Assembly: GCA_964643725.1 (NCBI GenBank)
Contig: CAZXTL010000051.1
Span: 1 to 5,822, forward strand
DNA length: 5,822 bases
Reading direction: 5' to 3'
From: DYQY01 sp964643725
GTDB taxonomy: Bacteria > Margulisbacteria > Riflemargulisbacteria > GWF2-35-9 > DYQY01
Part shown: positions 1-4,565 of the stretch, piece after piece
How the letters are laid out: each line of letters starts with the position of its first letter
Numbering within the stretch: position 1 is the stretch's first letter
The notes under the pieces: generated by a model
Told to the model about the DNA's origin: nothing
The model's input: the letters and a program-made list of their open reading frames with translations, nothing else
Database searches by the model: none
Translations under genes and position numbers: made by a program

Positions 1-1321
1 TAGAAAGATACCCAATCCTTGGAAGATTAATAGTAACAACGCCGATTGAACCAGTAAATTCATCTGCTCCGAACAGACCGCCACCTCTATTTCTTAGCTC
101 TCTTTTATCTAACTGTAAACGACAACACATTGAACGCACATCTGTAGGGTCTAAGTTGCTGTTAATAAAGTTCTGGAAATAAGGAGTTCCATATCTTGCA
201 GTCATTTCAAACAAAAGCTTAGCATTTGGACTTTCCCAATCAAACTCTTTAGTAATGTTATAGGTAGGGATAGGATAAGCAAACCCTCTTCCGTCAGAAT
301 CACCCTCCATCATTACTTCAAGGAACGCTCTATTAAGCATATCCATTTCTTTCTGATAATCTGCATAGGTTGTTTCTAACTGTTTGCCACCAATAAGCGC
401 TGGTCTATCCTTTAAGTCTGAAGGCACTGTCCAATCCAACGTAATATTGGTAAAAGGTGCTTGGCTACCCCATCTTGATGGTGTATTGATACTAAAAATA
501 TAACTCTGTATTTGTTGCTTTACCTGTTCATAGCTAAGGTTATCCACTCTAACAAATGGTGCTAAATAAGTATCAAAACTAGAAAAAGCCTGAGCTCCAG
601 CCCATTCGTTTTGCATAGTCCCAAGGAAGTTAACCATCTGAGAAATAAGAGTACTTAAATGCTTTGCAGGTTTTGAGTTTATTTTATTAGCAACTCCTCC
701 AAACCCTTCCTCAATAAGTTGTCTTAATGACCATCCAGCGCAATAGCCAGAGAACATAGAAAGATCATGTATATGGAAATCACCATGCTGATGAGCATCC
801 GCAACCTCTTTAGTATAAATGTTCTTCAGCCAATAATTAGCTGTTATTGCTCCTGCGTTATGCAAAATAAGACCACCTAAAGAATAATTGATATTACTAT
901 TCTCATTAACACGCCAATCGGACTGTGCTAAATACCCATCCATTACCTTATTGATATCAAGAATAAGTCTTTCTTTATCTCTAATCTTGCTTCTTTGTTC
1001 TCTATAAAGAATATAGGCTTTTGCTGTCTTCGCATGACCTTCTTCAATCAAAACTCTCTCAATAATGTCTTGTATCTCCTCGATAGCAGGAATTGTTTTC
1101 TTGTTATAAGTGTCAGTTAGTCTATGGATAACTTTATCGGTTAAGTCTTTTGCTAACCCAGCATCTGTTCCTCCAACTGATTCTGCAGCTTTATAGATAG
1201 CATCTACAATCTTCTGTTTGTCAAAATCAACTATCTCACTGTTTCTTTTAATTACCTTTTTTATAAGTCCTCTTGAATTCCCTGTTTCTCTTAATATCTC
1301 TTTCAGTTCTGCTATTACCAT
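1..1321 (-). CDS. nrdD: Anaerobic (class III) ribonucleoside-triphosphate reductase, N-terminal part; truncated by window edge
   Basis: This is the oxygen-sensitive glycyl-radical enzyme that reduces ribonucleoside triphosphates to dNTPs in the cytoplasm. I translated 440 codons by eye from the ATG at 1321-1319. Residues about 21-112 form an ATP-cone (…KKVIKRNSEIVDFDKQKIVDAI…), the allosteric nucleotide-binding domain. The catalytic barrel follows, with HQHGDFHIHDLSMFSGYC (C194), NEWAGAQAFSSFDTYLAPF, and MCCRL (C399, C400) followed by ELRNRGGGLFGADEFTGSIG. C194 and C399/C400 plausibly correspond to the two essential cysteines known in phage T4 NrdD. The C-terminal zinc site and glycyl-radical loop are beyond the left edge, so activity cannot be judged. 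The start is supported by AAAGGA eight bases upstream. It lies 16 nt behind nrdR in the same direction, hence one operon. The activase gene nrdG, if present, would be off-window. Confidence 0.96.
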   Translation of the reverse strand, partial: MVIAELKEILRETGNSRGLIKKVIKRNSEIVDFDKQKIVDAIYKAAESVGGTDAGLAKDLTDKVIHRLTDTYNKKTIPAIEEIQDIIERVLIEEGHAKTAKAYILYREQRSKIRDKERLILDINKVMDGYLAQSDWRVNENSNINYSLGGLILHNAGAITANYWLKNIYTKEVADAHQHGDFHIHDLSMFSGYCAGWSLRQLIEEGFGGVANKINSKPAKHLSTLISQMVNFLGTMQNEWAGAQAFSSFDTYLAPFVRVDNLSYEQVKQQIQSYIFSINTPSRWGSQAPFTNITLDWTVPSDLKDRPALIGGKQLETTYADYQKEMDMLNRAFLEVMMEGDSDGRGFAYPIPTYNITKEFDWESPNAKLLFEMTARYGTPYFQNFINSNLDPTDVRSMCCRLQLDKRELRNRGGGLFGADEFTGSIGVVTINLPRIGYLS

Positions 1322-1337
1322 CTAAATAATCCTTTCA

Positions 1338-1781
1338 TTACATATTCTTTATTTCTTTTATAAATTCGCTTACATCCTTGAACTGTTTATACACAGATGC
1401 GAATCTAACATAAGCCACTTGATCCAAATTCTGCAATCTATCCATAACCATCTGTCCAATCTCTTTAGAATGAACTTCCCTCTCGGTACGACGGTGCAAT
1501 TCTTCAGTTATCTCTTCTACAATAGACTGTATCTGCATAACAGTTACTGGTCTTTTTTCTGTGGCAGCCATCATTCCATTAAGAATCTTCTCTTTCTTAA
1601 AAAACTCTTTGTTACCCTTACTTTTAATAATGACAACTGGACGTTCTTCTAATCTCTCGTAAGAAGTAAACCTTTGACTGCATGATAAACACTCGCGACG
1701 CCTTCTGATCGCTTCACCTTCTGATAACGTCCTTGACTCAATTACTTTATCTTCATCACTACCACAAAATGGACATTTCAT
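1338..1781 (-). CDS. nrdR: Transcriptional repressor NrdR of ribonucleotide reductase genes
   Basis: NrdR senses ATP/dATP and represses ribonucleotide reductase operons by binding paired NrdR boxes. The 147-aa product has the family's usual length and order. An N-terminal zinc ribbon comes first (CPFCG with C3/C6, and CLSC with C31/C34), preceded by the basic stretch IRRRREC. An ATP-cone covers about residues 49-139 (RPVVIIKSKGNKEFFKKEKILNG…). The start ATG at 1781 has GAGG seven bases upstream. The gene is the first of an operon with nrdD (16-nt gap), so the repressor sits beside its expected target, and the upstream region contains matching operator-like sites, which implies autoregulation. 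Nothing is odd in the protein itself. Confidence 0.97.
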   Translation of the reverse strand: MKCPFCGSDEDKVIESRTLSEGEAIRRRRECLSCSQRFTSYERLEERPVVIIKSKGNKEFFKKEKILNGMMAATEKRPVTVMQIQSIVEEITEELHRRTEREVHSKEIGQMVMDRLQNLDQVAYVRFASVYKQFKDVSEFIKEIKNM

Positions 1782-1794
1782 TAACTTACCTCAA

Positions 1795-1810
1795 CCCCTA
1801 CATATAGTGT
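1795..1810. promoter_or_regulatory. Putative NrdR box, proximal
   Basis: The 16-mer cccCTACATATAGTGT matches the known NrdR-box consensus acaCwAtATaTwGtGt at 13 of 16 positions, including the CTA…TAGTG core. It lies in the predicted 5' leader of nrdR, 14 bp before the start codon and just upstream of the Shine-Dalgarno sequence. Together with the second site at 1837-1852 it would let NrdR repress the nrdR-nrdD operon. Confidence 0.7.
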
Positions 1811-1829
1811 TTTATTTCAACAGATAATA

Positions 1830-1858
1830 AATTAACACACTACATAAGCAAAAGTCAA
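1830..1858 (-). promoter_or_regulatory. Sigma-70-type promoter for nrdR-nrdD
   Basis: On the minus strand TTGACT (1858-1853) is five of six to the -35 consensus. After 17 bp comes TTAATT (1835-1830), a weak -10. Transcription would start near 1823 and give a leader of about 42 nt. The spacer contains the distal NrdR-box-like site, so a bound repressor would cover the promoter. The weak -10 makes exact placement uncertain. Confidence 0.5.
1837..1852. promoter_or_regulatory. Putative NrdR box, distal (one good half)
   Basis: The left half acaCTAcATA fits the NrdR-box consensus well, but the right half (AGCAAA) is degenerate. It starts 42 bp from the proximal site, four helical turns, which would put both on the same face of the DNA. 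NrdR boxes are known to occur in pairs at whole-turn spacing. It overlaps the -35/-10 spacer of the predicted promoter. Confidence 0.45.
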
Positions 1859-1896
1859 TTATTCCAAATTACGCTTGATTATCATCTTTTTTAGTC

Positions 1897-1927
1897 TTAT
1901 CAACAGGTTATTAACAAACTGTTCACA
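1897..1927. promoter_or_regulatory. Three DnaA-box-like direct repeats at 11-bp steps
   Basis: TTATCAACA (1897), TTATTAACA (1908) and CTGTTCACA (1919) recur at exactly 11 bp. Against the DnaA box TTATCCACA they carry one, two and three mismatches. They lie about 40-70 bp upstream of the predicted nrdR-nrdD -35. DnaA is known to control nrd genes in some bacteria, so a role here is possible but inferred. The rest of the 306-bp gap between nrdR and the tRNA (about 1930-2037) is AT-rich and shows nothing else beyond a second weak promoter-like TTGACC at 2003. Confidence 0.3.
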
Positions 1928-2037
1928 AGTGAATATATTTATATTTTATAATGAGTAGCCTATCGCTCTTATTGCCTGCATTTCAAGAAGAAAAAACAAA
2001 AATTGACCGCACTTATATATACTGATATTTCTGAATA

Positions 2038-2066
2038 TTGCATAAATACAGCTCCTATCGTAAAAT
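2038..2066 (+). promoter_or_regulatory. Promoter for tRNA-Leu(UAG)
   Basis: TTGCAT (2038-2043), a 17-bp spacer and TAAAAT (2061-2066, five of six to the -10 consensus) would start transcription near 2073, about 15 nt before the mature tRNA end. A second candidate lies upstream: TTGACC at 2003 with the extended -10 TGaTATTTC at 2023-2031. Either or both could serve the tRNA. Confidence 0.5.
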
Positions 2067-2087
2067 GTTCTAGCTTTAACGGTGTTC

Positions 2088-2170
2088 GCGGATGTGGTGA
2101 AATTGGCATACACGCCAGACTTAGGATCTGGTGCTTCGGCGTGGAGGTTCAAGTCCTCTCATCCGCACCA
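2088..2170 (+). tRNA. tRNA-Leu, anticodon UAG
   Basis: A complete cloverleaf is visible. The acceptor stem GCGGATG (2088-2094) pairs with CATCCGC (2160-2166), followed by discriminator A and an encoded CCA (2168-2170). The anticodon stem CCAGA/TCTGG closes the loop CTTAGGA with TAG at 2122-2124, which reads CUA and, by wobble, other CUN codons. A long variable arm with a TTCG loop (2132-2142) marks it as class II, as expected for leucine. The T arm is GGAGG-TTCAAGT-CCTCT. It stands alone on the plus strand, opposite in direction to both neighbouring protein operons. Confidence 0.97.
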
Positions 2171-2197
2171 TTAATAATAGGGAAACCCTATTATTAA
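2171..2197. terminator. Perfect 12-bp hairpin abutting the tRNA CCA end
   Basis: TTAATAATAGGG (2171-2182) pairs perfectly with CCCTATTATTAA (2186-2197) around the loop AAA. It begins at the base right after the tRNA CCA. It is the obvious candidate for the tRNA 3' trailer or terminator, but no T-run follows in the plus direction (TGAAAATG), so intrinsic termination is doubtful. The hairpin may act in 3' processing or stabilisation instead. Confidence 0.5.
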
Positions 2198-2198
2198 T

Positions 2199-2345
2199 GA
2201 AAATGAAAATCCAAATGACAAAATCCAAATAAATCATAAATCAGAGAATGCCAAATAATTTAAATGCAAAAAGTCAAAACCTTATTGGGATTTTGAGATT
2301 TAAAGATTTATTTGTCATTGGTTATTGGGGTTTGGGATTTATTCT
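2199..2345. repeat. Non-coding, imperfectly palindromic repeat-like region
   Basis: No gene is visible between the tRNA hairpin and the sigma-factor stop. AAAATCCAAAT occurs twice, 14 bp apart (2206-2216 and 2220-2230). The segment 2211-2242 (CCAAATGACAAA…TAAATCATAAATC) matches the reverse complement of 2297-2321, apart from gaps of about 1 and 7 bp. TTATTGGG-type units recur at 2282 and 2322. The pattern looks like a decayed inverted-repeat element or a dispersed intergenic repeat. No transposase or target duplication can be seen. Confidence 0.4.
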
Positions 2346-2394
2346 TAACTCGTGATTAGTAATTTATCAATTATTAATAAACGAAAGTTTCACG

Positions 2395-2964
2395 TTAAAC
2401 ATAGGCTGGTATTTTATTTTTCAGAAGTTCTTTAAGTTTTGATTTTGCTCTATATACTCTTGATTTAACTGTACCAATATCCAAACCTGTCACCTCAGCA
2501 ATTTCCTCATAAGGAAGCTGATTTATCTCTTTAAGTATAAGAACTCCTCGATACCGGTAATCTATCTTATCAAGCGCTTTATAAATAGTTCTTAATAGTT
2601 CCAAGTCTTCTATATCTCTACCGACTTCCTGCGCATTATCATCAGCAAGGCTATCAAAAAATTTCTCATCAAAATTATTTGTCTGTCTGTTTGATCTTCG
2701 AAAATAATTTTTAGACATATTAACAGCTATCCGATATATCCAAGTAGAAAACATGGCATCACCACGAAACTTGTCTAAATTAATGAAAGCTTTATAAAAA
2801 ACTTCTTGGGTTATGTCTCTTGCATCTTCGTAATTACAAATCATCCCATTTACAGTACGAAATACCTTATCCCTATAACGAGTAATTAGCTCTCCATAAG
2901 CATCAAGCCATCCGCTCTGAACGGCACTTATTATTTCGTTATCTGGCAAATTCGCATAATTCAT
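2395..2964 (-). CDS. ECF (RpoE-type) RNA polymerase sigma factor
   Basis: This 189-aa protein directs RNA polymerase to a special promoter class and has typical ECF length with only regions 2 and 4. Region 2 covers about residues 22-90 (DARDITQEVFYKAF for -10 recognition and melting, FSTWIYRIAVNMSKNYFRR). An acidic linker spans about 95-122. Region 4 covers about 124-180 (LPYEEIAEVTGLDIGTVKSR, a helix-turn-helix for the -35). I chose the ATG at 2964. AGGAG lies 12 nt upstream inside the preceding gene, whose TAG stop is one base away, so translation is probably coupled. An in-frame TTG at 2976 could extend it by four residues. No membrane anti-sigma gene follows: downstream there is only the repeat-like gap. 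The promoter of its operon looks SigmaE-like. Confidence 0.93.
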   Translation of the reverse strand: MNYANLPDNEIISAVQSGWLDAYGELITRYRDKVFRTVNGMICNYEDARDITQEVFYKAFINLDKFRGDAMFSTWIYRIAVNMSKNYFRRSNRQTNNFDEKFFDSLADDNAQEVGRDIEDLELLRTIYKALDKIDYRYRGVLILKEINQLPYEEIAEVTGLDIGTVKSRVYRAKSKLKELLKNKIPAYV

Positions 2965-2965
2965 A

Positions 2966-3409
2966 CTAGCCAACAACTCCTAACCCTATCTCAACGACTA
3001 AACTTCTCATACCTAACTGACTTGTTTCAGGTTTTGGTAATTTATCTGGATCAAACTCACTCGCAGTGATTTGCTTAAATGTCTCAAACCCTTTCTCGTA
3101 ATTCTCTGGGTCTATTTGCTTCATCATTGCAAACCTACCTGGATGATCACTCATCTGAATATGTTCAGACAACTTCTTTGAGTTATATGCATTTGGTAAA
3201 ACTTTATTATTGCCTAAAGATTGAACATCTTGTAATCCGGTCGTTGATGATGTCGCGTCTTGTTTATCAATCATCTGAGAAAAAACCTTCTTAAAAGCTT
3301 CTTCGCTACGCTCACCTTCTTTTGGTTTTAAGTTTTGCTCCTGGTCTTTACCTATCTTGTTTTTAACCTTTGATGTAGGATCAAAAGCTTCTAAATTCAC
3401 ACCTTGCAT
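2966..3409 (-). CDS. Hypothetical 147-aa soluble protein, co-operonic with the ECF sigma factor
   Basis: I do not recognise this protein. It has no signal peptide and no membrane helix. The N-terminal half is charged and low in complexity (K/E/Q/S-rich, residues about 10-75). A better-structured stretch follows at about 76-125 (SKKLSEHIQMSDHPGRFAMM, then DPENYEKGFETFKQI). A short hydrophobic tail ends it (SLVVEIGLGVVG, 136-147). The start at 3409 has a strong GGAGG nine bases upstream. Its stop is one base from the sigma-factor start, which implies coupled translation at matched levels. That arrangement fits a sigma-factor partner, either regulator or target, but no known anti-sigma signature such as a zinc HxxxCxxC motif is present, so any such role is inference. 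Confidence 0.8.
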   Translation of the reverse strand: MQGVNLEAFDPTSKVKNKIGKDQEQNLKPKEGERSEEAFKKVFSQMIDKQDATSSTTGLQDVQSLGNNKVLPNAYNSKKLSEHIQMSDHPGRFAMMKQIDPENYEKGFETFKQITASEFDPDKLPKPETSQLGMRSLVVEIGLGVVG

Positions 3410-3439
3410 AATTAACCACCTCCACTGTCTTTTATATAC

Positions 3440-3467
3440 TAAGACACCTGTACTTCTAGATTGTTCC
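3440..3467 (-). promoter_or_regulatory. SigmaE-class ECF promoter of the orf147-sigma operon
   Basis: On the minus strand GGAACAA (3467-3461) is followed after 16 bp by TCTTA (3444-3440). The known enterobacterial SigmaE promoter is GGAACTT, 15-16 bp, then TCTGA or TCTAA, so both elements and the spacing agree closely. Transcription would start near 3433, about 24 nt before the start codon. The simplest reading is that the ECF sigma factor encoded by the operon activates its own transcription. The upstream DNA (3480-3520) is very AT-rich, UP-element-like. Confidence 0.65.
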
Positions 3468-3521
3468 CACTATTTATGGTTTTTAAACAAATATTTTTTA
3501 AATATATCCAATATATACCCT

Positions 3522-3549
3522 TTGAATTTGGCTATCTGATGTATATAAA
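3522..3549 (+). promoter_or_regulatory. Sigma-70 promoter for desulforedoxin gene
   Basis: TTGAAT (3522-3527), a 16-bp spacer and TATAAA (3544-3549, five of six) give a start near 3556 and a leader of about 25 nt that contains AAAGGAGGG. The divergent ECF-type promoter begins about 55 bp upstream. Confidence 0.6.
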
Positions 3550-3580
3550 CTCTAATTAACTTAATAAAGGAGGGAATGTC

Positions 3581-3703
3581 ATGACTAAAGTAAAAAATGT
3601 TGGTGAAGTTTATAAGTGCAAACTATGTGGCAATGTTGTTGAAGTTAAAAAAGTTGGCGGAGGAGAGCTTGTCTGCTGTGGACAAGTAATGGAAAAACAA
3701 TAA
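3581..3703 (+). CDS. dsr: Desulforedoxin (rubredoxin-like Fe(Cys)4 protein), free-standing
   Basis: The 40-aa product begins MTKVKNVGEVYKCKLCGNVV and ends VCCGQVMEKQ. It has the exact desulforedoxin pattern: CxxC at C13/C16 and adjacent C32/C33, which together bind one iron, with GGGELVCCG between strand and turn. It matches my recollection of the 36-residue Desulfovibrio gigas protein in length and layout. The same fold forms the N-terminal domain of desulfoferrodoxin (superoxide reductase), but here the gene stops before any catalytic domain. It probably works as a small cytoplasmic electron carrier, perhaps in oxygen or superoxide defence of an anaerobe. A strong AAAGGAGGG precedes the ATG at 3581. 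It converges on ppk2 with a one-base gap between stop codons. Confidence 0.93.
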   Translation: MTKVKNVGEVYKCKLCGNVVEVKKVGGGELVCCGQVMEKQ

Positions 3704-3704
3704 C

Positions 3705-4505
3705 TCAATAAACCTCAGGGATAAATCTCTGAGAATCTTTTGGTGGACGCTTATACTCTTTGGGAGGCATAACTCTTTCAGACAAAACAATTGGGGCTGG
3801 AGTTAAATCCTTATAGGGAATAATAGACAGAAGATGCGAGATACAGTTTAAACGAGCCTTCTTTTTATTATCAGCGTCTACCACAAACCAAGGTGACTCC
3901 TCTGTATCAGAAAACGCAAACATTTCATCTTTGGCCTTAGAGTATTCCACCCATTTATTCCTAGATTCAAGATCCATGGGACTAAGCTTCCATCTTCTTG
4001 CTGGGTCATTTAGCCGAGACTGAAACCTCTTCTCTTGTTCTTTATCGTTCACTGAAAACCAATACTTAATAAGAATTATCCCAGACCTTATTAAAAGGTT
4101 CTCAAATTCTGGACAAGACACTTTGAATTCTTCATATTGCTCGTCAGTACAGAATCCCATAACTCGCTCAACGCCAGCTCTGTTATACCAACTGCGGTCA
4201 AAAAGCATCATCTCTCCACCAGCTGGCAGTTCTGCAATATATCTTTGAAAATACCATTGTGTGCTTTCTTTTGGTGTTGGGGTTCCAAGCGCAACTACTT
4301 TGCAAATACGAGGGTTAAGGCACTCTGTAATACGCTTAATTACGCCACCTTTTCCAGCAGCATCTCTTCCTTCAAATAAAACTATTACCTTAAGCTGTTT
4401 TTCCTTAACCCAAGCTTGAAGTTTAACTAACTCAAGTTGCAACCGTTCAAGATCCTTTTCATACATCTTATCGGTTAATTCTTGCATGTTTTTTGAGCTT
4501 TCCAT
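3705..4505 (-). CDS. ppk2: Polyphosphate kinase 2, class I (single-domain)
   Basis: PPK2 enzymes transfer phosphate between polyphosphate and nucleotides. Class I members usually phosphorylate ADP or GDP using polyphosphate. From the chosen start the product is 266 aa, normal for a one-domain enzyme. Visible parts are an N-terminal coiled helix (YEKDLERLQLELVKLQAWVK), Walker A EGRDAAGKGG (45-54), Walker B with MLFDRSWYNRAGVERVMGF (103-109 is DRSWYNR), and the lid SRLNDPARRWKLSPMD (163-178). All key motifs are intact. An ATG at 4514 would add three residues, but it lies within the predicted -10 TATAAT. The ATG at 4505 falls where transcription should begin and has GGAG only three bases before it, so I prefer 4505. 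It is divergent from the lipoprotein gene and converges with desulforedoxin. Confidence 0.95.
   Translation of the reverse strand: MESSKNMQELTDKMYEKDLERLQLELVKLQAWVKEKQLKVIVLFEGRDAAGKGGVIKRITECLNPRICKVVALGTPTPKESTQWYFQRYIAELPAGGEMMLFDRSWYNRAGVERVMGFCTDEQYEEFKVSCPEFENLLIRSGIILIKYWFSVNDKEQEKRFQSRLNDPARRWKLSPMDLESRNKWVEYSKAKDEMFAFSDTEESPWFVVDADNKKKARLNCISHLLSIIPYKDLTPAPIVLSERVMPPKEYKRPPKDSQRFIPEVY
3714..3741 (+). terminator. Probable terminator of desulforedoxin gene, inside ppk2
   Basis: CTCAGGGA (3714-3721) pairs with TCTCTGAG (3726-3733) around TAAA, giving eight pairs including one G-U. AATCTTTT follows at 3734-3741. This is a plausible intrinsic terminator for plus-strand transcripts, 11 nt after the desulforedoxin stop. 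It overlaps the last codons of ppk2 on the other strand. In the minus direction the hairpin is followed by a T-rich but interrupted stretch, so it might slow both polymerases. Confidence 0.5.
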
Positions 4506-4512
4506 TAGCTCC

Positions 4513-4540
4513 ATTATATTTTATATCGTGTTTATTTCAA
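4513..4540 (-). promoter_or_regulatory. Strong sigma-70 promoter of ppk2, leaderless geometry
   Basis: On the minus strand TTGAAA (4540-4535), a 16-bp spacer and a perfect TATAAT (4518-4513) are followed after seven bases by the ATG at 4505. Transcription would begin at or next to that start codon, giving a leaderless or nearly leaderless mRNA. Confidence 0.6.
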
Positions 4541-4550
4541 ACTTTTTAAA

Positions 4551-4559
4551 TGTTATACT
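4551..4559 (+). promoter_or_regulatory. Extended -10 promoter of the lipoprotein gene, leaderless geometry
   Basis: TGtTATACT (4551-4559) is an extended -10 with five of six bases matching. Only a weak TTTATT lies 17 bp upstream at 4531. The ATG at 4566 is six bases downstream, exactly where the transcript should start, and no Shine-Dalgarno sequence is present. Confidence 0.5.
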
Positions 4560-4565
4560 TTATTT

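Noticed and set aside
1419..1652. Open frames antisense to nrdR, orf147, ppk2 and the lipoprotein gene
   Set aside because: They are frame shadows of well-supported genes, with unnatural composition and no start signals.
2003..2197. Plus-strand open frame of 64 codons across the tRNA-Leu region, and a 68-codon frame on the other strand
   Set aside because: Both run through a complete tRNA gene and its promoter, have no ribosome site and no recognisable protein features.
2372..2398. Weak inverted repeat just after the sigma-factor stop (AACG…CGTT with GAAA/TTTC), considered as a terminator
   Set aside because: The pairing is short and bulged, and the following T-rich stretch is interrupted, so I could not support it as a terminator.
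2965..2976. TTG start for the sigma factor that would overlap orf147 and add four residues
   Set aside because: The AGGAG site directly abuts that TTG region, leaving too little spacing. The ATG at 2964, one base after the upstream stop, is better placed.
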